A model generated the notes under the pieces. The model worked only from the letters and a program-made list of their open reading frames with translations, had not been told where the DNA came from and made no database searches. The translations under genes were made by a program, and so were the position numbers. This document shows positions 35,136-47,824 of a DNA stretch of 64,000 nt, piece by piece. The stretch is taken from positions 12,710,001-12,774,000 of the forward strand of contig NC_061126.1 in NCBI RefSeq assembly GCF_905220365.1. Direction: 5' to 3'. The stretch's first letter is position 1. Every line of letters begins with the position of its first letter. Source of the stretch: Vanessa cardui. Taxonomy: Eukaryota > Arthropoda > Insecta > Lepidoptera > Nymphalidae.

Positions 35136-36524
35136 ACTATACTTAATTTAATATATAAATACTCTTTGCATGATTAGTTGCGTGTTCCAAAATTGTCCTG
35201 ATGAAATTCATAAAAAGTTACAGCCCTTTAGAGTTGAAATACCGAACAATCTTCTATACTAGAAGTAGGGGTTGATTCTTAGTCAGGACAAGCGATTTTA
35301 TAAGTATACTTATAGATAATTAGTTTGAATTATTCAGTATGTAATCTCGAGTGCTGCATCAGCAAGTGTGTAATGAATACAATTACAAGGCGATTCGAGC
35401 TAAGTGCATTTGGTGTGCGAAGACATCTGACATGGTGTAATTTCATCATGGTGATTGTTACTGACATGCGTGTTTGCTATGAACCTGAATTGCACAGGAT
35501 TGCATTAATATAAATAGGACAGGGCTCGTCGCTTATAGTTACCACATTGAGCACTAATTTCCGACGAAATTACCATACTAATATTATATTACAGTTTTGT
35601 TTGTTTGTTTTGTGATTAAGAGATACATGCAATATTTATCTCGGTAATTATAGTTAAGCTAATAATCTTTTCTGTATGTAATTAATTAATATTATTAATT
35701 TATTTAAATTACATTAAATAATATATTTTATTTAGCATCTTAATAACTCCTTCAGATGATTTATACATTTTATTTGCATAAGAATTTTATATTTTTATAT
35801 CATAAGTATAAACTTAATATAATAAATAAATATAATAATATATATTAATAGAATGGCATTTCTTCATGAAACTGTTACTTTCAAGCAGATTTTTCAAATA
35901 CAATTTAAGTAGTGCGTAATATATCTCTTTGCTCGATACGGATATTAGTATATACTAGTAGAGTATTTGTATTATAGTAGAGTAGAAGTAGAGAATAGTA
36001 GAAAACTAATATTTATTCAATAATTCATCCCACCAAACACATCATGACAAATCTAAAAATCATTGCCATTTTATTGTTATTTGGATATTTTTCATTGTAA
36101 TTATAATTAAAAACATACTAGGCGGTAGTTCTGCTGAGCCTTATTTTTCCTAACAATCGAATCAATATTATATTAAAATAGTTTTTTAATAAAACAAATA
36201 CACATAATAATTCCGTTCGTAGTCAGGACTACTACTAGTATATTTACTAGTGGCTTAGTCCATTGATATTAGTTTAGTAATCACATTATAATGCAAATAA
36301 CATTTTAAGCTTTATATTTGAATTGAATGCAATCATGTAAATTACACGAATATAACGTATGAAGCCGAATATATTAAAGCAATATATTTTCATTTAATTA
36401 ATTTCAATCGATGAATTCAAATCATAGTTTATCATTAAAAAAAAAACAATTATGCAATGATATTTGTTGTACTTAAAAAATTAGAATCTCGAGTTTATTA
36501 TATTACGTCAGTAAAATAAATCTT
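35136..36524. other. unannotated, very AT-rich
   Basis: No gene found. 35680-35860 is almost pure A/T. Confidence 0.5.
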
Positions 36525-36787
36525 TATTTGGTACTACCACCCACTCATCAGTTATTCTACCGCCAAATAATAGTACTCAGTATTATTGTGTTCCGGTTTG
36601 AAGGGTGAGTGAGCCAGTGTAACTATAGGCACAAGGAACATAGCATCTTAGTTCCTAAGGGTGGTGGCACATTGACGATGTAAGGAATTGTTAATACTTC
36701 TTACAGTGTCATTGTCTGTGGGTGATGGTGACCACTTTTCATCAGGTGGCCCATATGCTCGTCCGCCAACCTATATACCATAAAATA
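36525..36787 (+). repeat. family L repeat, good copy
   Basis: From GGTACTACCACCCACTCATC to CCAACCTATATACCATAAAA with all family blocks in order. Only the GGTAGGGCTTTG head is missing. Confidence 0.8.
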
Positions 36788-36984
36788 AAAATCTATATCT
36801 ATTAAAGGGCTCTATTGAGTGAGAGAGTTACAACATTAGGTACATAGATAATATTAAGGTTTCTTAATTATTGACTCATTGAAAAACATTATTGACGCAG
36901 TCTCCAATGATTATTAAACACGGTATCAATCCCAAAACCAATGATAAGTAAACGAGCAATTTCACTTTCGAGGGTTTCGTTGGT

Positions 36985-37160
36985 TGACCATATGGAGAAA
37001 CACCCACTCATCATTTATTTAACACTGAAATAGCAAATGTTTGTGGTACTGTATTGATACGTCGAGTAAGCCAGTGTGGTTACAAGTACAAACGATATTA
37101 AATACTTAGTTCCCATGATTGGTGGTACTTAGTGGCGGATTGTTGCGTAAGAAATAGTTA
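36985..37160 (+). repeat. family L repeat, decayed
   Basis: ACACCCACTCATCATTTATT, GAGTAAGCCAGTGTGGTTAC and TTAGTTCCCATGATTGGTGG align in order with family L. Confidence 0.55.
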
Positions 37161-37164
37161 ATTG

Positions 37165-37410
37165 TTTATATATACGTGGGTGCAATGCTGATACTATATA
37201 TACTACAGATTTTTTTTATTTACGACATCACACTAGATACTTTTAAAATTGTCAGTCTTTCTTTATTATTTTGTCTATTTATTAAATATAAAACATTCTT
37301 CTAGAATCACTCTATCTATTTATAAAAAACCGCATCAAAATCCTTTGCGTAATTTTAAAGTATACATAGGCACAGACAGCGGGAATCGAGTTTGTTTTAT
37401 ACTATAGAAA
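37165..37410 (+). repeat. family R3 repeat, head truncated
   Basis: It starts at ACGTGGGTGCAATGCTGATA and ends TTTGTTTTATACTATAG. Confidence 0.7.
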
Positions 37411-38496
37411 GATTTATTGATTATTATTTTTTTGTTGTGTTAAACAAGATGAATAATTTCAATGAAATTATTTACTAACCTTACAAAATAAACGTCGAAC
37501 TTTTAAAACAATAACAACTCATCAACAATGTTATGCGTAGTGAATCTTACTCTTTAAATTAAAACTGACTTAAAATCCGAGATAGTTCAAAACAAAATCA
37601 TTAACCAAACAAGTATATACCGAAAATTGCAGCTTTAAACTCAAACAAGCACTACTAAATTAACGGATCATTCATCTAAGTTTATAGTTGAAATTCCATG
37701 CCGTGATAACTTTTAATTGAAACAACACTTAGCTAAAAATGTAATTACCTTTATTTTAAAACTTATAAATGGTGTATGTTTTGTAAGTTGACCTTATAAA
37801 TAAAAAATTAAATAAATAAATAAATAAATCAAGATTGGTGGTATAAGAAATCTTTTTCAGGAAACATGCAATTTTTCCCGATTAAAGTCTGACTAGTATT
37901 GGGTCAGATTGGTGGAACTTCAGACCCTCAATTAAGAATTAGTCTTAATCCAGCAGTGACAGTATTTACCGTTTTCAATAATGTAATAAGTTACCAAAAC
38001 TCAATTTTAAAGACCATACAACACAATTAATTCATAGAGTTGGTAATATTAACTGTTATACAATTGAAACCACAGAGTAACTGATGTATCTAAATAACAA
38101 TTATAAAGCACAATGTAAATCAATTCAATGGGGAAGTTGTTGAATTAGGAATCGACAATACAACCACAATGACGATAGCCTTCCCGTGCAGTGATCGTTA
38201 ATTGCCTATCAATAAACTAACATCGTGTATAATAATACGTTAGTTAGTTATATAACCTATATTTGTAGGTAGGTACATCGATTTGTTACCAATAAAATAA
38301 TTTTACACTAAAAATTTGTAGAATGACAAACCGGTTGTAACTGGCTTTGAGCAGATTTTGGTGTGTAGTTTTCACACTGACACATTGGAATTAATGAGGA
38401 TGTCGCCTGGAATCTACGACATTCCATGCAAACTACAAAAATATTTATGTTGCATATGAATAAGAAATTTAAAATAATCGTGAAGCTGTTGGTGAT
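37411..38496. other. unannotated sequence
   Basis: No gene found. Confidence 0.45.
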
Positions 38497-38869
38497 ATAA
38501 ATTTTTATAAATAAAAAAAAACCGCCTTCAAAAATGAACTAAAAAGAAAAAAATAATCAGTTACATCCATATCCAATTTACGATTTTTTAATCACCTCTC
38601 AAAGTCGGTGCCAAGTGCCAACATTGCTAATATATATACATAATACATACATACATAAACTAAATCTATTTATTGTATAGATGACACCATTAGACAAACC
38701 TTACTATCGATACAAATTAAATGATTTCAATATAGGAATTTATTTACTTTGTTGGCACCGACTTCAATAGGTGATTAAAAAATCGTAAATTGGATATGGA
38801 TGTAACTGATTATTTTTTTCTTTTTAGTTCATTTTTGAAGGCGGTTTTTTTTTATTTATAAAAATTTAT
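38497..38869. mobile_element. fold-back element with arms of about 120 bp
   Basis: The left arm 38497-38622 and right arm 38751-38869 are near-perfect reverse complements around a loop of about 128 bp. The outer ends are ATAAATTTTTATAAATAAA, followed by AAACCGCCTTCAAAAATG, and the inner ends are AGTCGGTGCCAA. Both the CCG-CTTCAAA outer block and the AGTCGGTG inner end echo the fold-back element at 2064-2668, suggesting one superfamily. It has no coding capacity. Confidence 0.8.
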
Positions 38870-39229
38870 TTACTGCTTTTCAGTGTTGTTTTGTTATTTA
38901 TAATTACAATTGGTAGTGTTTGTCATTCACTTTATTATACTCAGTACACTTCGGCTTTCGACTCTAAACATAACTCAACGCCGTTGCAATACGATGTGGA
39001 CTGCAACTCAAATTAAGCGTTACCTAAATTACAATAGCCTAATGTTAACTGCTCATCGCCAATTAGACAATACCATTTTTCCCGATGCAATGCCGTTAAT
39101 CATTGAGGAGTTCTCCTGGTAGTCCACCATCAGCTAGACTTCATCATAGGCATGTTTACTAACATCAATTGCTTGACGACTATCTTAAAGAAATAGAACT
39201 AAACCCGTAAAATAGTTACTTACTAATAG
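38870..39229. other. unannotated sequence
   Basis: The short plus-strand reading frame 38910-39122 has no recognisable domain. Nothing else seen. Confidence 0.4.
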
Positions 39230-39565
39230 GTTCTGATTACCAGTTGTGGGCTTCATCATCAGTTCCACTTCATCAAATGTCACTTTTCGTAAGCATATGA
39301 CCAAGGCACTTTGAATAAAACCGAAATCACTATAGGTGTGCCTATAAAATTTGAGGAGTTCCCTCGATTTCTCCAGGATCTCATCATCAGATCCTGATTT
39401 CCTGACAATGGGACCACCTGTAAAACATGCCCTTTCAAACAAAAAAAGAATTGTCAAAATCGGCCCAGCCATCTTCGAGTAATTCGGTAACATACATAAA
39501 AAATAAAAAAAAAAAAAAAAAAAAAGGCCCCGACGAATTGAGAACCTCCTCCTTTTTTTGAAGTC
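39230..39565 (-). repeat. family C-related element end
   Basis: It ends GAGAACCTCCTCC-TTTTTTTGAAGTCGGTT with an A run (39505-39525), the same terminal block as the composite elements at 942 and 49139. The inner part (GGGCTTCATCATCAGTTCCA and so on) differs from them, so this is another member or a different element sharing the end. The 152-codon minus-strand frame across it joins this repeat to family L and is not a gene. Confidence 0.55.
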
Positions 39566-39589
39566 GGTTAAAAAATATGCAGATACGCA

Positions 39590-39865
39590 AACTTGGTGGT
39601 AGGGCTTTGCACAAGCTCGTCTGGGTAGGTTACAACCACCCACTCACCAGTTATTCTACCGCTAAATAACAGTACTCAGTATTGTTTTGTTCCGGTTTGA
39701 AGGGCGTGTGAGTCAGTGTAACTACAGGCACAAAGGACATAACATCTTAGTTCCCAAGGTTGGTGGCACATTGACAATGTAAGGAATAGTTAATGCTTAC
39801 AGCGTCTTTGTCTATGGCCCATATCAAGAGGTCCATGTGCTCATCCAACTGATACCATAAAAAAA
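39590..39865 (+). repeat. family L repeat, near full length
   Basis: From ACTTGGTGGTAGGGCTTTGC to CATCCAACTGATACCATAAA. It lacks part of the GTGGTGACCAC block. Confidence 0.78.
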
Positions 39866-41616
39866 CTTATCCAACTGGAAAAAACCCTTTCTTTATTTTT
39901 TCTTCGTTCTGAAAGTTGTTGATATTTCATTATTAAATGGAAACACCGGCGTGAAGTCGGGACGCGGTAGCGATTAATAAATAAAATATAATATATTCAG
40001 TAATATCACAGACACCAAAAGCGATTCCAAATCAAACAGTTGGATGAAACTGGATTAAAATTCAATTGCAATATTGAACGAATACTTAGTAATGAGATGA
40101 CACAAGAGCCAAAACCACCATTGTTAGACCACGTCATTTTTGACCGAAGATTGCGGATTCAATCCGGCACAATTAATTGTATTTTAAGGGCGCAATTCGT
40201 ATTTACAATATAATGTATACAAAAATGCCAATATATCTAATGTTTTCTTAGATGACAACACATATTGGATACAACATTTTGGCCTTAATAACGTTACAAA
40301 TAGATATACGAAAAATTACAGTGTATAGATACAATAGTTATAAAAAACGTACTGTTACTGAGTTTCTTCAAAGTTTTGAGTAATTTCTTTCCAAATTAGT
40401 GGAAGATTTTTTTCTTGACAGTAAGAGATTGTAATACGTCTACACTAAATAAAGATTTTTGACTTGACGTTTGTGCTGAACCACAGCAAGCTCGGTTAAA
40501 AGTTATCATAGTTTAAAACCAATCTTCATTTGAGCACTGTGATGATGGGAGCTTGACAGTGATTTGAGAATTTTTATTAAAATAACTTTGTAAATGAAAA
40601 GACGGAAATGTCAAAACGCCAATGCATCTTTTAGGAATGAAATTAAAAATAAACCACCATGAGAATGTAAGTAAAGTAACATTGTGGTACTTAAACGTAT
40701 CTTTATTTCCATTGGTCATATGTATTTTCTTGGAATAGATCAGAAATTTAAATGAAAGAAAGACGAAAATATATTGCAAGTAAAAGAAATTGACTATTAA
40801 ATAAAAACGTCCATAAATCTAGATTTTAATACTTCATGTGCCTATAAATACTATTGCCTTTACTTTTTGTCTTGTATTGTAGTGCACAAACTCAAATGTG
40901 GACTTAGCCATTGCTATTGAAATACGTCCACTCTCGCCCAAGGCGTACATATGATTGACAACTCTACGCCCTTGGCAGTAACATACCTGCATATACAATA
41001 GACATACTAAATATTTGAATATATTATATAAAATTGCGACTAGTTTAAGTAGCAATCGAATCTTAGCAAGGAAACGAAAAGTTTTAATAAGTTATGAACA
41101 GCTGCCATACTATATTCTCTGTATAATTTATTTTACAAGCAGGCTCGCTGGCCAGCTCAGTAAAAATAATTGCTTTCGTAACTATATCAAACTAGTGGCA
41201 GGACTTAAACAAATGGCAGAATCTTTGTTTTCGTAAATTTGATCTACATTACGATACAAATGTACAAATATTTCTTAAACAATGAAGAAAAAAAAATGGT
41301 TGAAATTATTTTCTGTACTTCATTACTATCTTATGTTCTGTGATTTTGACATTTCAATCTAAACAGATTTTAATGATATTACAGAAGATCTTTATGCTCA
41401 AGCCTATATCGAGAAGCCATTCGACTAATCATTGTGACTCAAGGGAATAGTGACACCAGCCTTCCAAATACGAATTTACTTTGGTTAGAAAATCAATTCT
41501 CCCTGTACAATTTTGCTAAAACTATTCGTATATAGCCTTCTCCTATTGTGACTTCGTATAAAGCCCTATTGTGACTACTCTCCCAAAGTAACTTATAATA
41601 TAGAAAAACAATATAC
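39866..41616. other. unannotated sequence
   Basis: No gene found. The short frames on both strands lack domains. Confidence 0.45.
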
Positions 41617-41756
41617 AGACATTTTATCTATACTTCATTAAAATTTATCAAATTCATTTTTATTGTCTTTTGACATTGGTTGTTCAAAACTATAAAGACA
41701 TTTTATCTATACTTCATTAAAATTTATCAAATTTATTCTAATTGTTTTTTGACATT
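41617..41756 (+). repeat. two direct 61-bp repeats, 79-bp period
   Basis: 41617-41677 and 41696-41756 share AGACATTTTATCTATACTTC through ATTTATCAAATT to TTTTGACATT with only a few differences, separated by 18 bp. It is a local segmental duplication. Confidence 0.9.
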
Positions 41757-41870
41757 ATGTTTAACATTAAAAAGGAGTTACATTTTTTTCTCTAGGTTGT
41801 TGAATATAAGATTGATGGCTGTAGGCAATGTTAACTAAACTGATTAAAACTCTGCTACGCCTGCTGTGCT

Positions 41871-42200
41871 TTCGTCACATAATAGGTACCGACACGACAG
41901 TACCATACCCCGCTTTTCTTATCCAAAAAGTTCAAGTGGGCATTTCCGTCATGGTACGCTTAACCGTACAATGATAAGAGCTCTTATCTGATATCAATGA
42001 TCCTGCTCTCATTGACTTTTCTGTAATACAATGCCAAAACTTATTGGCCGGTTATAGAAACCCTGTAAACAGGACGGGCCCTATTGTGGAACGGTACAGC
42101 GGGTTGTCACTTTGGCCCATTTCATTACAGGGAAACAGTGTCAAAGGCCGGAGCTACGGCGGAAATGTTGAAGCAATCGAACAACGCAAATATACGTCTC
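41871..42200. promoter_or_regulatory. GC-richer unique island with palindromic GATA pair
   Basis: This island is distinctly less AT-rich than its flanks and not repeated in the window. It contains the perfect 16-bp palindrome GATAAGAGCTCTTATC (41973-41988), two back-to-back GATA-factor sites of the AGATAAG type, and TGTAAACA (about 42065), a forkhead-type core. The 71-codon frame at 42044 has no domain I know. It could be a cis-regulatory module. There is no expression or conservation evidence here. Confidence 0.3.
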
Positions 42201-42285
42201 TAATTCTAAATTATGTCTTTGTTCTGTTTGCAGCTGAGACACTTGGGATAAGTACTTAAAAAGTAAATTAATGGATTATGATCAA

Positions 42286-42582
42286 CTTGCTAGAAAGTCT
42301 TATCTATACATATAATAAAATTGGAGTCCCTGTTTGTAATATTCAAATAGCCTTCTTTTACTCAATGCATATGTATGTATGTATACACGATACATATATC
42401 AACATATCATTTTTGACAATTTTTTGTCTGTTTGTTCCGGCTAATCTCTTGAATGCTCAGATTATTTTGACTGATTTTGACGAGATTTTCAGTGGCAGAT
42501 TACTGATATACCTAATAAGGAGTAATTTAAGCAAGATTTTTTTTTTTTGTTAAATTCAAACGCGGGCACAGCTTGTAATTTA
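42286..42582 (+). repeat. interspersed repeat ending in ACGCGGGCACAGCT
   Basis: AAAATTGGAGTCCCTGTTTG, TCTGTTTGTTCCGGCTAATC, GACTGATTTTGACGAGATTT and AAATTCAAACGCGGGCACAG match, in order, a widespread moth repeat I recognise. It is the only copy in the window. Confidence 0.6.
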
Positions 42583-44584
42583 AATGTACAAGATTCTATA
42601 TCGCTGTTATCGGTTATTATAATATTGAGAAAAGAGAATAAGTAAAATCGTAATTCCACAAAGAGCATACTATTTAGAGCAGTACACTCTCCATTCCCTT
42701 TATTCTCATACGGAGAAAGGGGTTAGGGAAATTTGTGTCTAATACGAATAATAAGCCTTCGACGTATTCACTTGATACCAAGATAAGACACATTGAGTTA
42801 AGACTACTAGATTTTAGAAAGACATTTAGCTTAGATAGCCTTTGATATTAACGACAAAACAAGTGTCAGTTTATTATACAGCATTCTATTTTCAAACATA
42901 ATAGAAGAAGACGAAATGGCTGGAATTAATGTTAGTTGTGAGATGACGTCAGAAAGAGAAGCATGGTAGAAGAAGATAATACACTGCGTCCACCTCAAAT
43001 AAAATTGGGATACAGACACGAGAATGATTTAAAAACTGTGTTACAAACCAGTGATTTCTCGTATTAAATATATGCACAGTTGAAATTAAATTAAAGTTGA
43101 AAAAAGGTTGTATTGCTAACATTAGGTATTCCCATATTTTACCATATTCGTACATCATACTATATAATGTCCAGTGTGATAATGAAAAAAAAACCTTTAT
43201 GAAAAATTTTGATATCAAATGGATTGGATGTTATTTGAGGCGTTAAAATTCAATGCAATTATGGTAAATACACGAGCCTTCTGGACTGCGCTCGTAAAAG
43301 TACCTAATATTCTTTTCTGCAGCGAGAATATATATTTTAAAATTTACATTCAACATTTCATGGTAATAAAAGGAGTCAATACTCGCAGCTCTGTGTAAAA
43401 ATTGGAAAACTGTAAAATCTAGGTTAGGTTAAATAAGCAAAACGAGCCAGTGGAAACTGAAAAGTAAATGATTGCTGTAAACTTTCTTACAAAAGCCGCT
43501 ATACTTTTACGGTTTCGAAAATGCCTTAAGGTATATTAGAAAACTTCGAAAGCAAACTATCTGCAATTTTCTTTAGAGATTTTTTTTGGAAATTATGGTA
43601 TTTTTTCAAAGAACTAGTCATCTAAGGCTAATTAACATTGAGCATTCTACTAAATACCTTTTAAAAATCCTGAAAATCGTAGACAATTTTATTTTTTTGT
43701 AGATTGGGGAGATAATTACTTCGAAACTGTTGAATCTAATTAATGATTGTAACACTTTAGATATTTGACATTATTAGTAATATAAATATAAAATGGCTTT
43801 CTAAGATGTATTTTTAGATATAATTTAATTTTATATAATGCCCAATAGTTATCACAACTTTTATATACTAATTACAGACTTTGTCTTTGACGTCGAAGAC
43901 ACCGGTTTAATTTCCGCTCTAGACTCAAACTTATACAAACTCTAGGCTTGATATAGTTTATACATAACGGTGTTAAAACAACAGCGGCCTTATTTACTAC
44001 TAAGCAGGTGATATTTAGGTAACAATTATATCTCTCTTTCTGACATTATTGATTTTACATTTGTGAGAAGAAGACACAGCATTGTTCAACTAGTCACCCC
44101 TTAAAGGCTAGAATCTGTACTTATAAAACCGTTTGTTCTGAATGAATGTCTAAACACACCTTAAACTTCTGAGTGTAGTAGCACATACTTAATTTATAAT
44201 GTAAGCCACAGCTAAGTAATAAACGACTTAAGAAGAAACGAAATAAGCGCAAAATTCAATCTTTAAAATAAGTAATAAATAGTGGTATAGTGGTCTTATT
44301 AAGTTATTCTACTACCACTTATTCTAACGCTAATATGACCATCAGCGCTTCAACAAAAGACACATATGTACAACTCATGATTAAAAGGGTATATACTCGT
44401 ATGTTAATTATATGATAAATGGCATTATTAACCTGAAGTTTCCAGATTTTAATACTAGGTCGGACCATTTATAAATCATTAAGTACTCAAGGTAAAATTG
44501 TATATAACAACTCTAGTATTAAACAGCTCGACCTGGAAAGCATGTTAAACCAATACACGTGTGCCTTTATTTGCATAAAATCTC
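42583..44584. other. unannotated sequence
   Basis: No gene found on either strand. The short minus-strand frames at 42831-43218 show no domain. Confidence 0.45.
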
Positions 44585-45060
44585 ATATGTATGGTTTGTT
44601 ATATTTGGAACTACCCTCTGCGATACCACGTACTACTTGACTGCAAAATATTAATCTTTCGTATTGTTGTGTTTTGATTTGTAGGGTAAGTACAACAACA
44701 ACAACAGCCTGTAAATTTCCCACTGCTAGGCCAAAGGCCTCCCCTCCCTTGGAGGAGAAGGTTTGGAACATATTCCGCCACGCTGTTCCAATGCGGGTTG
44801 GTGGAATTCTACACATGCAGGTTGCCTCACGATGGTTTCCCTCACTGCCGAGAACGAGATGAATTATAAACACAAATTAAGCACATGAATATTCAGTGGT
44901 GCTTGCCTGGGTTTGAACCCGCAATCATCGGTTAAGATGCAAGCGTTCTAACCACTTGGCAAATACGGTGTAATTGCATGCAATACAGTATAGTAGTAGA
45001 CATTTTAGTTCCCAAGTTTGGTTTTACATTGTCGATATATGTCATAGTTATGTATCATTT
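44585..45060 (+). repeat. family L repeat, decayed and split by a SINE
   Basis: TCGTATTGTTGTGTTTTGAT and TAGGGTAAG before 44690, then TTTTAGTTCCCAAGTTTGG after 44970, fit the two halves of family L with the S1 SINE inserted between them. Confidence 0.45.
44692..44968 (-). repeat. tRNA-headed SINE, family S1, nested
   Basis: A well-preserved minus-strand copy with an (CAA)n tail at 44692-44706 on the plus strand and the head near 44968. The block ACATGTGGCAGAATTTC-type is shortened. Confidence 0.87.
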
Positions 45061-45514
45061 ATCAGCAATCAGCGATTGATGGCTGATAAATTAAAAAAAG
45101 TAAAATAGAAAAATAAAATACATCACAGTGCACGTGTGGCCGATTAATCCAACTTGACCCCTACACTACCGTGCGCGTTGTGTTGCATAAAATATGTAAC
45201 AATTTCAATTAAATGTAATATTTTAAAGTAGATTAACTCGGTGGCAGTTCGCAATTTTGCGGTTATAAGCTGTTAATAATGCACACGACGTGAATTGATA
45301 CAATAGAAATATTGAAGTTATTGGCTTGATAATAAATCAAACCGCTTTTATTATATGGTTTTCATATACTGAATAAATTATAAGGGAATTTAAGTGAACT
45401 CAGAATAAACGCTCTGTGGAAATTTAAATTTATATTAAAGTTGTTTGTTTATAAATCGCCAATAATAATAAGTGATTGTTTTTTTTTTATTGATAAAGTA
45501 ATTTTTTTCTGATG
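45061..45514. other. unannotated sequence
   Basis: Nothing recognised. Confidence 0.45.
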
Positions 45515-45565
45515 AGTCGGTGGTACCTATCCAAACGGACTTCCTTAAAGTCCTACCATCAATCA
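45515..45565 (-). repeat. family L repeat, head fragment
   Basis: GTCGGTGGTACCTATCCAAA and CTTCCTTAAAGTCCTACCAT match the reverse complement of the family L head. Confidence 0.55.
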
Positions 45566-45712
45566 AACGAGACTTTTTTTTAATTGCTAAGTCAATCATT
45601 ATCATATATTGCACAAATAAATTAAGTGCAACAGGGATCACCTTAAAATATTTAGAAAATTTGTATCGTAATACGGACATGTATGATATGAAGTAGTTTA
45701 CTCTATTTACCC

Positions 45713-45908
45713 TTGATGGTAAGGCTTCGTGCTATCTGGATATGTACCACTCATTAATCAGATGTTCTGATTTGGAGTGAGTAAGCCAGTGTAACAAGGA
45801 ATATAACATTTTAGTTCCCAAGTTTACTCGCAGTGCATTGTCTATAGGCGCTGATGACCACTAATCATCTAGTGACCCATTTGCTTGTACGAAGATTTAT
45901 ATCATAAA
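45713..45908 (+). repeat. family L repeat, decayed
   Basis: GATGGTAAGGCTTCGTGC, GGAGTGAGTAAGCCAGTGTA, GCTGATGACCACTAATCATC and TTTATATCATAAAAA follow the family order. Confidence 0.6.
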
Positions 45909-47114
45909 AAAGTTGCAGTGTAGTCTACCATATAATACTTATCTTTTAAAGAGTATACTAGTGGTCGCCTTTTGGTCGAAATTCGAACGTAATTCATTGC
46001 TATTGTAATGTAATATGAGATGCGTTGATTCAAAAGATACATAAGATAAAATTTCAATTAATCGATACATTGTCACATCTACAATAAATAAAAACAAATG
46101 AAAAAAGAACGTCATTTATTTCATATTTCATGTAGTACATACATTTGTGTGTGTTAAATGTATCGAAGTGTGAGTAATCTTTTTTATTATTGTCTTAATT
46201 CATAAAAATATTAGCTTTCTGCACTCCTTCATATAAACTTAAATAGTGCCAAATTTCATATGCCATCTGACCGTTCTGTTTTGTTCTTCCGTCTGTGTCT
46301 TCTTGGTATATCAATGACAAACATGTATGACTCTTACAAAATTTTGCTAAGGGCAACGTAGAAAGAATTATCTATCAGATTATTATATTATTGATCTGAT
46401 TAGCAGACGACTACACTTTGTGAAATAATAAATTAGCACAGAAAAAAAAAGAATACAAAAAAGTATGGTATTTTATTTATATTTATTTTCACCTTTACCT
46501 CATTTTCCTGTAAACAATTTTTATTCACCATGAATTTAAATTTTTATACATGTCATGTAATTGTCATTTAAAATGCTAAAATATGAATACCTAACTGTAT
46601 TTAAAATGTCTAAGTAATCATATAGATCAATAATAGACTAATCCAATATATTTTGTGGAATTTTTCTTTTTCATTTAATTTTTTACTTAGGATTTTCTGT
46701 ACCTCTTTACTTTAATTGAAGCCCTATTATTCGTATTTTTTCGACTGTTGTCGTCTAGTAGATTCGGAGAAATAGGGTCTAATAGACAAGGATAGAGAGA
46801 TAAAGATCCACGAAGAGAGAGTGAGAGGAGATAAACATAATGGTTTCGTTTTTTCACACGTGAACTATATTCTAAAAACAGACACGGTACTCAAATGTGA
46901 CCTTTACATAATAGAATTGTGCGCGACCTATAAGAAATCTCAGGTATTATTAGATTACAAAATACTATATTTTTTATTTATAACAATCATACAATCACAT
47001 AGAAAAGTAGGTACAGAGGGAAGGATATAATATTCAGAAAGATTTATGGAGGTATAATTATGTGGTCGTTACTGTTATGGGTGGTGGTGGTCTGTGAGAA
47101 AGAAATATTATTAA
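45909..47114. other. unannotated sequence
   Basis: No gene found. Confidence 0.45.
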
Positions 47115-47180
47115 ACTAGCTAGACCCCGGCTTAGTACATGTGCAAACCTGATACTTAATATACTACAGAATGTATAGGA
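47115..47180 (+). repeat. family R3 repeat, head fragment
   Basis: CTAGCTAGACCCCGGCTTAG, then CTGATACTTAATATACTACA. It is cut off against the LINE fragment. Confidence 0.6.
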
Positions 47181-47236
47181 CAATACAAAGAAATTCAATA
47201 CGATACAATCATCATATCATCTATTCAGCACCGGGG

Positions 47237-47530
47237 GGCTTGCAGGTGCATTGCCAGCCTTTAAGGAAGGAGAACGCTCTTTTTTTGAAGGTTCCCAAAT
47301 CCTATCAGTTCGGAAAAACCGACGGCGAAAGCTGGTTCCACAGAGGGGTTGTGCGAGGTAGAAAATGTCTTAAAAATCACGCTGTTGTGGAACATCAAGG
47401 TGATGGGTGTTGATCGTCGATAATTCGAGCTGCTCTGCGTTGGATACGGTCAAATGGAAGGAGCTGGTACCGGGGAGCACCCGTCCAGAGGTGAGAGCAG
47501 TATTCGGACGTGGGGCCGAATTTGTGCCTT
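47237..47530 (-). pseudogene. LINE ORF2 C-terminal fragment (Jockey/CR1-like)
   Basis: The minus-strand reading contains EYCSHLWTGAPRYQLLPFDR followed by IQRRAARI, a hallmark of the C-terminal region of Jockey/CR1-type LINE polyproteins. It runs to about 47398 and, after interruptions, continues as LAQPLCGTSFRRRFFRTDR and KERSPSLKGWQ close to the element's end. The piece is about 100 codons with frame breaks, so it is dead. The 5' side of the element is missing. Confidence 0.78.
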
Positions 47531-47824
47531 GTATATTTGTAATAAAGAACCAAATTTGAATTTAAAAGATAACCAATTCGAAATCCCAAAATGAATTGAG
47601 ATGTGCTGGCAACTGGTGGATGGATTATTCGGTTACTGTCAAGAGAAGAGTGCAGTGTAAGCAAAAAATATGCGAATGTATGCTGTTTGTTATTTTTGTT
47701 ATAGTAACTAGTTGTTGCTCGTAAGTCAAGGTTCGACTGTATTACTAATAACAAAATTGTGTTAAACATTGATACAAAAAGTGAAAAATGCAACTTAGCC
47801 GGAGAAAGCCTTGTCATTTTTGTT
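47531..47824. other. unannotated sequence between LINE and composite element
   Basis: No recognisable feature. The long minus-strand reading frame (47395-47817) extends from the LINE fragment into this stretch, but no domain is visible here. Confidence 0.4.

Noticed and set aside
39185..39643. 152-codon minus-strand reading frame
   Set aside because: It joins a family L repeat, an A-run and a family C-like end. The translation is low-complexity in the middle and matches no protein I know.
43421..43435. TAGGTTAGGTTA, similar to the insect telomere repeat TTAGG
   Set aside because: Only two units are present, which is too short to be a telomeric tract.
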